Shown piece by piece: positions 22,806 through 33,570 of a DNA stretch of 64,000 nucleotides. The number at the start of each line of letters is the position of its first letter. Positions within the stretch are counted from its first letter, which is position 1. A program made the translations under genes and the position numbers. The stretch is taken from positions 1,426,001 through 1,490,000 of the forward strand of contig CACVBU010001120.1 in NCBI GenBank assembly GCA_902728285.1, read 5' to 3'. The notes below the pieces were generated by a model that did no database searches, was not told the origin of the DNA, and saw nothing but the letters and a program-made list of their open reading frames with translations. This DNA comes from Clytia hemisphaerica (taxonomy: Eukaryota > Cnidaria > Hydrozoa > Leptothecata > Clytiidae).

Positions 22806-23899
22806 GGGAGCCCCATTATTGTATGAAAATGCAAGCTCTTTTTCCGACATATAAATTAGAATATAATTTTTTCAAATTAAGTCATAACTGTATATGTTAT
22901 TACTGACAGTCAGGCCAAGGTTTGGAGATTGGAATTACAATATAATTTCAACATGGAAGGAAAAAATTTAACAGATATGAGTTTCAGTTTCACATAGATG
23001 CCCAATTAGATTATCGAAGCGGAAAAAGGATAGATTGTTAATAAAAGTGTCAAGGAAGTAAGTGATAAACTATTCGTGATATAAAATCACTGAATAAGTC
23101 AGCTGAGAAAGTCAAAATGTTTGTGGTGTACCAGCAAAATATCTTTATAGGCTTTATCGGGGCTTAATCGTTTCCTTTTCGTATAAAGATTCATTTTGAA
23201 ACAAGAAAAACCGAAACAAAATACACAGTTTCATTACAGAAGCAAATCAGATTATCAGATTTACGAGCCCAGGTGAAGGGTTTCTGATTTTGACTGTTAC
23301 AATATTTTTAAAGTATCAAATTTTTTTATAAAACCAATAATTCTCAGTTCCGTTTAGGACTAGGATAATGCACTTGATGTATCAAGTAACTACAATCAGT
23401 CAGGGAAATAGTGGCAAAAAAAGGCAGTTCTAAGACCCCCTTCCCCTATTATCAATGTTGGATAGTTAGGAGTGTCTGAGCAGGCCTGTGTCGGTCATGA
23501 AACATTGTTACTAGGGGGAGGGGGTTTTAGAGAAAGAGTCCTGTAATTTTTGTCCAGCTGCCAACATATTTCCTGACTGATTGTAGATAATCGAGTTAGA
23601 TAAAATCCTGAAGCCTTTGTTCATTGTAATGTGAAATCAAAGCCCTAAATTTGTTGATATAGTATAACATTGTTGAAACATTTTTGCTTATACAGAGTGC
23701 ACTACTGGGGTGCATATTCGGGGAGTCAAAGTCGAAATTTTCTCCTGCCGTTGCAACCATGTCATCCATGTGCTTCCTGACTTCAATAACTTTAGATAAA
23801 GATAAAAATGAACGCCTCTTGGTCTGTGCCATAATTAAACATAAACAATTGAAAGGTCATAAAATTTGTCAGAAAAAAGAATTATAAATGATAAATATT
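22806..23899. other. Intergenic, nothing recognised
   Basis: Short unrelated frames only (the largest is 78 codons on the minus strand near 23596-23832). They lack splice sites, signal peptides and recognisable domains. Confidence 0.45.
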
Positions 23900-24394
23900 C
23901 CTTAAGGGAACTAATTTTCGCGGGAACTAATTTTTGTGGACCATCAAAAAACATTTTTTTGCGGAATTAATTTTTGCGGTCGTTAAATTATCTTAATATT
24001 TACGGGAATTAAATTTTGCGGTCAGCTAGCATGAAATACAAATTTCCATGAACCAAAATTCTGTTGATACGTTTTGTACAAAAATGGCAGACATCAATTA
24101 GTGATCTTAGAAAGAAATTCATTCAAATGGGCCTAAAATTCCTGTTAATTTTCAATGAAAAATGAATTTTCCTTTTAAATTTCACAAAAAGCTTTGAAAT
24201 GAAACTTAAAGAACAACGATAAATTTATCGTTAAATTTATTTTTTCGGATGACCAATTTTGAAAAATTTTGCGGGAATTAATTTTTGCGGTCCGTAGGTC
24301 GACAAACCTTTTGCGGGAACTAAATTTTGCGGTTTGGGGCCAAATCCACAAAAACCGCAAAAATTAGTTCTCGCAAAAATTAGTTCCCTTAAGG
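23900..24394. mobile_element. TIR element, family E (495 bp)
   Basis: The ends are CCTTAAGGGAACTAATTTTC and its near mirror ...AAAATTAGTTCCCTTAAGG. They are flanked by TATT on both sides (23896-23899 and 24395-24398). Words such as GCGGGAACTAATTTTTGCGG repeat several times near both ends and in the middle. It is non-coding and related in style to 31979-32788. Confidence 0.75.
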
Positions 24395-24797
24395 TATTAA
24401 GAATACTGCAGCAGGCTTTGTGGTAGTAACTTTACCTAGTTTGAACTGGACCCAATTTCTCTTACTTAAAAAATTGATGATATTTTTTACTTCAACCAAA
24501 GACTTTGCAATCAAAATACACGTGAAAAATAGATTTAAAATTTGCAAACGTGATGAATGATTCAAAAGACGTTTTAATTACATTCAGGAACTACGAAGAA
24601 CGAATGATTTTTTTGATTCGAAAGTGAAAATTAGGTAAGTTTCCATATTTGTACATTTAAATTGCAATAACCTTTGTCTAGCCTAGCAAGTTTATTTGAA
24701 CAAATGAAAAGCTGTAACAATTCATTAACCATATTTTTCAATAATTGTCTGGAATTTAATACCTTTTTGAAACCCAGTTTCCAAACATTGAAACCGT

Positions 24798-24805
24798 ATA
24801 AATAG
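24798..24805 (+). promoter_or_regulatory. TATA box of the ten-cysteine gene
   Basis: TATAAATA stands 81-88 bases upstream of the ATG at 24886, which leaves room for a start site near 24830 and a leader of about 55 bases. The strong match and spacing make this the best core promoter in the window. Confidence 0.65.
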
Positions 24806-24885
24806 GGGATTCATTTGAAGGAAGAACATCATCACCGCTTCTATTTCTTTTCTGTTGTGAGTATCATCATAATAAAGAAGTCAAA

Positions 24886-26410
24886 ATGAAGATTGCTTTA
24901 CTTTTCCTTTTCGTTGCCGTAGCTTTTGCTGAAATACCTTTTGATGGTAAGTTGGTACTCTATTTTTCATCTGTCTCAGGTCCATTTAGCTTCAAGTCTA
25001 CTCTTTAACCCGAATGGATTTGTACTGTAGTGTTATCCTGACGAAATAAGATCTTCTACAGATCGCTGACGCTGTTTCAACGTACATCTTACATTATATG
25101 GATGTTTTGTAAGTTGTAGTGTTTGACTGTTGATCTATGAAGAGTCTTTGGAAAGAGGATTTTATCAGATATTTCAAAAGCTTTTCATATGAGAAATCAT
25201 TTAAAACTCGTTTTTCATTTTCCAATAGAAATCGAAGAAGAAGAAGGATCAGGCCACGTCAGTGTAAGTACAATTTCCAAACCTCTCGGTCCTGCTTTTC
25301 AAAAAAATTGACACTAACAAGTGTTTAAAATTCAAATTAGTCAGAAATTTTATCACTTGCACTATAATATGCGAATGAAGGGAGTGACTACTGGTTAATT
25401 TCACAACACGAGAAACGATGGGTGTCATTATACCACCATATAATGGGGCTGTCCCGTTAAATATCCAAGGGATAGTCTTATCTGGTAAACGATGCTCATT
25501 CATCTAATTATCCTTACAAAAAACTGATTTAGACCAAACTTATACCACAATTCCAAAGACTTTCATAACACCCTCTTGAAATTCTTCTCGGAAAAACACC
25601 CTGAAAATGTCCATTCCACCTTTTACGAATACCAAATGGAACCTGATCTAATTTAATGACATCATCTTTATTGTCATGTAGTGTCGTCACGAATTCCGTG
25701 AATGTGCAAAGGACGCCGAAGGAGACCGTCAAAAATTCTATGTCTGTTTGGCCAAATATTTTGGATGTAAACATGATGAACGAATGGAAAAGATCAAACA
25801 CTGCATCCACAGAGTAAGCGAAACCTTTTTTTAAAAAAGATACCTTAGCACCGAGTTCTTTGAATGGAAAATTACGTTTTCTACTCTACTAGTATTAACC
25901 CCTCAGCTGAGAAAATCACATATCACATATCAGTACTCTTAAAGAAAATACAAATCACTTTTGCTGAATATTAAGTTTTAAAGTAAGTAATCCTTCAAGT
26001 AAATTTAAAATGTTTTTAAGCCCCTACCATTTTCTAAACGAATACAACTTTTCGAGTGCCACTTTATTATTAAATTATTAAATTATCCCTGAATTCGATC
26101 CAATCCTTTTTTTACACCTTTTTCTATTGTATATAGGTGCGAAAAAAAGGCTGAGACGGTTTTAGGGTGGTAAAACCGGCAAAAGAATGCCCACGCGGCA
26201 ATAGGCGGCGGCTACGTACGAAAATTATTTAGTACGGAAGTCACACACGAAAAAACATCGCTAACATTGCCCTTATTTATTCTAAAGTTTTTTTTTCGCT
26301 TTTAGTGTTACCAAGAGCGCCAGACTTGCCGTAGCTTCCGATTTATCTGTGACATGAGACTCCGACATTGCAAATACAACTGCTACAACATGAGAAGATC
26401 AGAAGAATAA
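24886..26410 (+). CDS. Small secreted ten-cysteine protein
   Basis: Four exons join in phase to 110 aa: 24886-24946, 25229-25263, 25682-25813 and 26306-26410. Donors are GTAAGT, GTAAGT and GTAAGC; all acceptors end in TAG. Residues 1-15 (MKIALLFLFVAVAFA) are a signal peptide. Residues 16-32 are acidic, with four Glu in a row. The rest is a cationic cysteine domain with Cys at 33, 40, 54, 61, 73, 77, 84, 91, 98 and 102, giving spacings 6, 13, 6, 11, 3, 6, 6, 6, 3. Exons 3 and 4 each begin with a Cys codon at phase 0, so the cysteine modules follow exons. The last six cysteines repeat the C-x3-C-x6-C ... C-x6-C-x3-C plan of the gene at 8914. An acidic pro-part before a basic cysteine domain recalls defence peptide precursors, but no family was recognised. 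Confidence 0.88.
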
Positions 26411-26886
26411 GATGATCAAAATATATTCTACGTATTTCATGAATTTTTTTAAATTTGTCGTGAAAAAAGAAGAAAATGAATTTATTCCAAGAACATAGAT
26501 TTTAATTGTCACTTCATCTAATGACCTGAAGGTTACACATCCTCATATATCTAGTTACCAATCGATTATAAGTTTGTCAGGTTTCACTCATTCCTCTTAA
26601 AAAAAGAAATAGTAATAATTGTAATCGTAGATCTGACATCCACAAATCCTGCTGAAAAATACCGTGACGGGACAATTGCCCCCCGGATGTCAAAAGTAAA
26701 AAAAGATGTCAAAATTTATGGTGATCGAGTAACTCGATTTTAGCCTTAATGTTCTTATAAAAAACCTCATCTTTGAAATATCCTATTTTTTTTGAAGACG
26801 TTTTTTTAAGTTTCATGAATGAATGAATAAATAAATCACACCTGGGTTTTCTCGGAGCCAAGAATATTAAAGCGACAACATGAAAG

Positions 26887-27003
26887 AGCGTCCCAGCATC
26901 GTCCCACCATCGTCCCACTTGAGCGTCTCAGCATCCGAGCCAGCATCGTCCCAGCATCGTCCCACTTAAGCGTCCCACCTGAGCCACCGTCCCACGTCCC
27001 ACT
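26887..27003. repeat. CATCGTCCCA tandem repeat
   Basis: The words CAGCATCGTCCCA, CCATCGTCCCA and GAGCGTCCCAC recur about ten times in imperfect order. The array lies inside the TIR element 26670-27502. Confidence 0.8.
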
Positions 27004-27282
27004 TTTCCAGTAAGCCTTTTATTTTCATTTTGTTTTTCAATAACGGCCTATGTACATGGGAATTCAGTAAACACTTTTTTATAAGAAAATTTGCCAGAAA
27101 AATTATCGCTTATTTTTGAGATCGCTCTTTATTTGTTTTTGGTCACACATGATTGTTTTAAAGTGGGTATATTATGCAGACTTTTCTCTGTAATCGTCAA
27201 GTCTAAAGTCTAACAAGAAAAATAGTCAAAAAGACTAACGATCACCCGATCAAGAATTGTCTCAACGGTGATTGTCTTTTTT

Positions 27283-27502
27283 TTGGGGGGGGGGAGGGGG
27301 CAATTGTCCTGGGGGGGGGGAATTGTCCTGGAGGCAATTGTCTGGGGGCAATTGTCCTGGGGTAATTGTCTGGGGGCAATTGTCCTGGGGGCAGTTGTCT
27401 GGGGGCAATTGTCCTGGGGGTAATTGTCTGGGGGGAATTGTCCCGAGGGCAATTGTCCTGGGGGGAATTGTCTGGGGGAAATGTCACGGGGGGCAATTGT
27501 CC
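27283..27502. repeat. GGGGGCAATTGTCC minisatellite
   Basis: About fourteen units of 14-17 bases alternate between CAATTGTCCTGGGG and CAATTGTCTGGGGG, with A, G or T variants at the first base. The open frames of 68-111 codons on both strands here only translate the repeat. Confidence 0.9.
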
Positions 27503-29177
27503 TAGAACCGAAAAATACTTGCAAACAAATATAATCTACATCCAAATACGCTTTTTTTTATGTATAATTTGACAAGTTTTAGTCGGTGCTAATGGCGAGA
27601 AAAAGTTATCAAGGTCAATTTGCCTGAGTCTAGCATTCAGTTATACCTTAATGGACTACCGTTCGGACGGTATAAAGCTATGAGTAAATGCTGACATCGT
27701 TATAGTTGTAGGCGTTTAGATTATTGACTAAGTAAAGCTTTCCCCAGCACAGCATATACACATTCTATCAGCAAAAAATATTTCAGTGAATCTCATACCT
27801 CCCCTCTCAAGTTTAATAGCTATTTCACTCATTTGAACAAATATACATTTCAGAAATTAATATATCATGTCATTTATTTGCCTACGGAGCCTTGCTAAAC
27901 GTGTAGACCATCCGACGATGATTTTAAAGTCTGTTTCAAAATAATCTGCAACTCTTTATAGAATTTGAATTAGACCATATAGTCATATGATTAGATGGTG
28001 GTTTTTTGCTCGTTAAAAGGTATTCAAGAGTGGAATTTTATCCAAAAAAACGAAGAAAAAATTTAAAAAATGAAAGAATGAAGATGAAAAGTGAAGAAGA
28101 AGAACTTCAACTTCTTTAATAAGTGGCTATGATTATGATCTTCACACGATTGATTCTATCAAAAGTTATTGCCTTTTTTGTCTCCGCTGCAGACTAAATT
28201 GAGACAGACTTTAATTGTGTTTTACTAATTTGTCAGTCGGAATCAAAGTAATTTTCTTACCTATTGTAATATATCTTTCGCACTAGTTTTCACAACAGAT
28301 GATACGATATTCTCAATTCAAGGATAGCAAAGTTGGAAAAGGATTATCCTGGAGTTTAAAAAATATCTTTCAGGGTAAAACTCTCGTATTACTGGGAGTC
28401 ATTTCAATAAAATTTCTTTCACATAGATCTATGTTGATCGAACAAATATTTTTCCAAAATTTCATCGAAAAGTAGATAAATGTGGGAAATGAAGGGTGTA
28501 TTTTGAAGGGACGAGATGGAGTTTTTAGAAGCTCTTATTTGATTTGGTTGGTTGTTAACCAGTAATTAATCAATTTTGTTACTTTTTCTAAAGAATTCGT
28601 CATTTTTATTACTTCAAATGACCAATTATTAAAGTATTAAACTCCATCTCATCTGATTTGAAAAAGGAAGCCTCTAGACTGAAGTTGATAAAGTGTTTAC
28701 ATTTTTGGATTGTTGTATTTTCTATTAAAACGATAATTTAAATTAAATTCCAATCAATGATATGATTCAGCCATGGTAAATAAAAAACAAAAGTTTAGTT
28801 AGTTTCACATTTCTTTGATGCTGAAACTTTGATGAACCATTAGAAACTTACAGGAATTGAATTTTAACAACTCTATAGGCAGATGATAACACACATTTAA
28901 TCAAGATTTCGAATAATCATTTCAGAGAATGTCAAGAGAGAACAAAAGAGAATTAGCAAAAATGTCTACAGTAGTAAAAATAAAAATTATATACCCGCCA
29001 TTATATATATGTTACAAATTGAAACAAACAAACAAAAAAGTGAAATTAGCAAAAAAAGGACCTCAGAAAGGTAATCGTAATGGAAAAACTATAAATCACA
29101 AGACTATCTATAAAATGTTCACCATAGAGAGCATACCTGATATAAGGTGAGATGAGATAAAAAGGTGAATGTAGAGT
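27503..29177. other. Intergenic, nothing recognised
   Basis: AT-rich, without splice-supported exons. The plus frame at 28929-29150 is Lys-rich and has no domain. The right end should include the 3' untranslated region of clathrin light chain. Confidence 0.45.
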
Positions 29178-30634
29178 CTATCGAATTAATGGGTTTTGTT
29201 TCAATTGTAACAAGATGCTTCTCATGCGTCCAACATCCTTTGTATTTTTACTATTTTTAGGGTTGAAATCACAGAATCTGGATACTTTCTCCCATTCGTT
29301 GCCTGGCTTCGTATCGGTCATTTCTTCAATGAATTGCTCTTCGGCCGATCTGTTTTCCGTTTTGGTTTTATCGAGTTGTTCATTGTAATGGTTGTACCAG
29401 TCGTCTAATTCTTTCTTGGCACGTTCTGTCCATTGTTGATGGTTCTCCACTTCTTCTTCCTCCTGTTGAAAGAAGATGAAGAATATGAGAAAGATAAGAC
29501 TTAAAGCAACACAATTTGGGAAAATTCTTGACTTGTAGAAGCAGGTAGAAGACAGGGTAGGGTGTAAATTCTGAGGCAGACAGTTAGGAATATGATAACA
29601 GGGTTGAATAATTTTCACATAGAAATCCCATTGTTTTGGGTGAGTACGATGTTTTTCAAAATTTCCCCTTTAGAATTTGTTGTCACTTAAGTTATTATAT
29701 AAAATGAACTGATTCCAAAATTAAATTTAGATTGGATGGTCATACGTCAAAATTATTTCTCGCCAAATTTAATTGTTGTTCAACTTAGTCCAGATTTTCC
29801 CTAAAAAGACCCTCATTTCTCCTTTTCTCAGCAAAAAAACTAACAAAATAAAGGGTAATTTGCCAAAACTAATTCTCGCCAAATTTAAAGAAGTTTCCTA
29901 GTTAGCCAAAATAAATACACGGGTTGCAAAATTATATCAGTGCAACCGAAACATGTGATTACTCGAAAAAAGTTAACGTGATTTTATTCCCATGTTACTT
30001 GCTTTACAACTTACAGCAGATAAATTTATTAGTGCCAATAAATCCGACCGAACCAATCAGAAATAAATGTCATGCAGTAAGCACATAAAAATTTCGAGTA
30101 AAAGCGTGATTTGTCTGAAGACTTTAATTTTGCAACATGTGTATTGTTCGAAAATTGGCAAATTGTCCCGCACACCGAAATGTCTTCTCTTCAAGGTATT
30201 TAAAGATCCTTTATTCCTTACTTTTAATCTTCTTTGGCCAAATCTTAATTAACCTACCCCATATAATCAAGAAGTAAACCATAATCATAATCAAATAATG
30301 TTAAAGAATAGAAATTTACCTGTTTTTGAAGTGAGTCAGCTTTTTCTTCGCGCCATTGTTTTAAAGATTCTGGTTCCTCGGCAGGTTGAATAGGGATGAT
30401 CGGAGCTGGTGCAGGTTCTGTAAATCCATTCATCACGGGTTCTTGTGGAGCTCCATCATCGATTGGTGCATTACCTAAATCCTCAAATTGACCCATTATA
30501 TCAGCACCGCCATTGTCAGGAGGTGGTGCTCCATCCTCACCGAATTGGTTTTCATCAATCCCAAGTTCACGAAGTTGATCTTCTTCTTGCTGTAAGAATT
30601 CAGCAGCTGGGTCATCTCCTAATAAGTCAGCCAT
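29178..30634 (-). CDS. CLTA/CLTB-like: Clathrin light chain
   Basis: Two exons on the minus strand, 30634-30320 and 29462-29178, join at phase 0 to 199 aa (donor CAG|GTAAAT, acceptor TTCAACAG). The family's conserved N-terminal block is present as DDPAAEFLQQEEDQL (residues 7-21). A Gly, Pro and Asp-rich stretch follows. Then comes the heavy-chain-binding helix from SLKQWREEKADSLQKQ (about 90-105) through WTERAKKELDDWYNHYNEQL (116-135). The C-terminal block NEWEKVSRFCDFNPKNSK and RMRSILLQLKQNPLIR closes the protein. Length matches the usual 200-250 aa. It coats vesicles with clathrin heavy chain and tunes assembly and Hip1 binding. The intron cuts the coiled helix after Gln105. A 170-bp copy of exon 1 lies upstream at 31164-31333. 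Confidence 0.95.
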
Positions 30635-31163
30635 TTTATTATTTTTGTTTTTTATTCAGAGAATTGACTAAAATAAAAAATAACTTTAAATTACTACTTT
30701 TGTTTGAGACGATAATTTATAATTTTAAAGGTATAAATAGTTAGTCCCTTTGAAAAAAGTTTGTGTTTTGAGGGAAGAGGCCAGTTTGAATGCCAAGAGG
30801 GGGACTTAAACAGGAGACCAACTGAAAGCCACGCAAGGCACAAAAAAAATCACACTTTCTCTTTTATCATTGGTTATTTCTAGTTCGAGGAGGATAATTT
30901 TGAGGCATAACATGTCCTGTTCACAAATCAGAGTCTTAAAGATAGTACCTTCTTTCCTCAACCCCCCTTGGAATTTAGGAACACTGGACTCATACCAGGC
31001 TAATATGGTGTGGCTTCAAGGAGCCGAAACAAAAAATGTACTGAATCACTACTATGAGTAAAATTAAAGATCTCTACAGCCATGAAGGGCCAAATGTCCA
31101 ACAGTCTGGGAAATCCTCTTTTAATAGGGAAAAGCTGACCCATCCACCCATATCCCAAAACGT

Positions 31164-31333
31164 TGGTGCAGGTTCTGTAAATCCATTCATCACGGGTTCT
31201 TGTGGAGCTCCATCATCGATTGGTGCATTACCTAAATCCTCAAATTGACCCATTATATCAGCACCGCCATTGTCAGCAGGTGGTGCTCCATCCTCACCGA
31301 ATTGGTTTTCATCAATCCCAAGTTCACGAAGTT
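31164..31333 (-). pseudogene. Copied fragment of clathrin light chain exon 1
   Basis: These 170 bases equal 30407-30576 of the real exon except one base, which changes a Pro codon to Ala in GAPPPDNGGAD. The copy runs in the same orientation, 757 bases from the source. It lacks the start codon, the first 19 codons and the end of the exon. Minus-strand reading is open through it, but no splice sites flank it cleanly. The identity implies a recent duplication or an assembly artefact. Confidence 0.9.
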
Positions 31334-31978
31334 TATGAAAAACTGAATAAGCAATTATCTTTGTAAAAATATAATCGTGTCTTACACGATTCTGAATAAT
31401 CCATAACAACCCCACCCAGTAATGTCAATAGAGTGAGTAATAATTATTGGTTCTAGACACAAAGCCCTGACACTATTCCCACATACGTACTGGATCGAAG
31501 AATATATTTGTGTCTTACACATAAAATTGATTTGTGAGTGAGCCCTTAATAACACCTTAACTTCTGAGATTTACTAAAGATTTGAAAGCCTTGGCAGTTC
31601 AGACAGTCACACTAGCATCCCGCCGAAATGTGTATCAAAGATTAATGCTGCGAAAGCACTATATCGTTTACTTGGCTCGCAAGCAAAAAAAATACACCGC
31701 AAAACTTATAAAGGGATTCATTTACTGTGTCTACTTTGATTTTGCAAACACGTTTGATACAGTTCCTCACACGAGGTTGGTAAAGAAACTAGAATGTTAC
31801 GGTATCAGCGAAAATGTTAAAATGGATTACAGCTTTTTTATCAGACCAAAAGCAACTAGTCAAGGTTATCTCAGCTAAATCAACTACTGACCATGTCATA
31901 AGTGGAATTCCTCAAGGAAGCGTACTTGGGTCTCTGCTCTTTGTTATCTACATAAACGAAAAGGTATTCTTCGATGTA

Positions 31979-32788
31979 CTTTAATGGGATAAATTTTCGC
32001 GGGGATTAATTTTCGCGGATTTCGCGGATTTGGGTGTCATCCGCGAAAATAAGTCCCATTGGAAATTTGAAAAAGGCCCATCCGCGAAAATTAGTTTCCG
32101 CGAAAAATTTGAATTTTTTTTGCAATCCGCGAAATTTCTATTTTTATCGTTTTTTATTTTTTTTCTACATGAGGGCACGCAACCCTCGATAAAAGGTCAA
32201 ATCCTCGATATGCTTGTTAGCAAAAAATCGTTTTCCTCAAAATTTTCTTCACAAATTTACAAACTTGGAAGAGGTATTGGAAAATTTTTTATCTAAAGTG
32301 ATCGCTTATTGTTAAAAACTTTTCAATGCAAGAGGGTAATCCAACTGGCTTGAAATTAAACATTTAAAAGGATATGTAAGAAAAGGAGGGAAAACGGAAG
32401 ACAAAAGAATTTATTTTCAATGATAAGAAAGAGTGAAAATAACGAAACAAAAATTTTAAGGCATTTTATTTATCTCTCTTTTGCTTCTTTTAACACCATG
32501 GAAGTTCAAATTCAACTTTTGATAGTTGTAATACATATCTCCTCGCCCTATTCCAAAACACCCTCTTATTACTTGAAAAAAGAATTCTTAATTTTCCTGG
32601 AAAAATTTTATTTCAATGTTTTGACTCTTTTCAAAAATTTTAATTTGTACCCCAATCCGCGAAATTAAATCCCCGCGAAAAATCAGGAAATCCCTCGTCC
32701 GCGAAAATTAATCCCCGCGAAATCTTAAAATTTCGCGGATGAGCTCAACCGCGAAATTTAATCCCCGCGAAAATTTATCCCATTAAAG
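31979..32788. mobile_element. TIR element, family E (810 bp), inside the LINE
   Basis: The left end CTTTAATGGGATAAATTTTC is mirrored exactly at the right, and the match continues through CGCGGGGATTAA. TA stands on both sides (31977-31978 and 32789-32790), as for Tc1/mariner-type insertions. CGCGAAAATTAATCC words recur near both ends. No transposase frame. It cuts the LINE between its YIN and ADD motifs. Confidence 0.88.
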
Positions 32789-32848
32789 TATTTCTCTCTG
32801 CCGACGATACGAAGATAGTGAAAATAATCGATTCTATCAGACTCTCTA

Positions 32849-33249
32849 TAGGCCGTGGCCAGTGGATTGCTAAAGTTTCAAAAATAAAGAAAAAATTAAA
32901 ATGTCCGTGACCAACTTTTTGATATGTTGACAAAAAAAAAACGCTCAAAACTTTTGATCAAGAAAAGTTGAGACTTTGATATAATACATTTTTTTGCTCA
33001 CTTTGAAGAGCTCTATCGCGTGGTATAGGTCTTTTTTGGATTTTGAAGACCCCCCAAAAATTAAAAGGCTTACAATTTTGCCTGAAAACGCAGAAAATCA
33101 CAAATTGATCAAAAACTGCAGGTTTTCAAGCTTGGTAACATTTAAATTCCAAATCAGCACCCTCAAATTGTCTAGGAGACATATCAAAAAGTTGGTCACA
33201 GACATTTTGAAAAAAAGTGAAACGTTTTTGGGTCACTGGCCAAGGCCTA
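32849..33249. mobile_element. TIR element with CTA duplication (401 bp), inside the LINE
   Basis: The left end TAGGCCGTGGCCAGTG pairs with CACTGGCCAAGGCCTA at the right, and a second inner pair is built on GTGACCAACTTTTTGATATG. CTA is found on both sides (32846-32848 and 33250-33252). A 3-bp duplication suits Harbinger-like elements. The LINE resumes right after it with VVQKDVLELEKWS. Confidence 0.75.
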
Positions 33250-33570
33250 CTAGTTGTTCAAAAAGATGTCTTAGAATTGGAAAAGTGGTCCCGAGATTGG
33301 TTTCTAAAGTTTCATGCAAATGCTATGTCTAGACTATAGGTAAATTTGTCAATATTAAGCATACAAACAGATACCAGCTTGGAGGTAACGAACTTGAACA
33401 TGTTTTTGAAGAAAAAGACCTAGGTATCTTGATTGACTCTGAATTATATTTTAAGGAACATATCTCTAGACAAGTCAATAAAGCGAACTCTCTATCTTAC
33501 GAGTCATCCAAAGAAGCTTTAGTGACCTGAGTCCTTCGGCATTTTCCACATTGTATACAGCCTTTGTCAG

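Larger units (their letters stand above)
26670..27502. mobile_element. TIR element whose right end has grown into a minisatellite
   Basis: The perfect 16-bp TIR GGACAATTGCCCCCCG (26670-26685) is mirrored at 27487-27502. The body holds a short tandem array of CATCGTCCCA words (26887-27003) and AT-rich sequence. The right 220 bases are about fourteen units of GGGGGCAATTGTCC, the TIR sequence itself. No target duplication is evident. No coding capacity. Confidence 0.7.

Noticed and set aside
27210-27572. Pro/Gln- and Gly-rich frames up to 111 codons on both strands
   Set aside because: They translate the GGGGGCAATTGTCC minisatellite, which is open in several frames by its period.
28929-29150. 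Lys-rich 73-codon frame after a TTTCAG
   Set aside because: No donor in phase, no domain, and composition like the surrounding AT-rich DNA.
31054-31415. Frames across the clathrin exon copy, 64 and 113 codons
   Set aside because: The fragment lacks a start and splice sites, so a functional second light chain is not supported.
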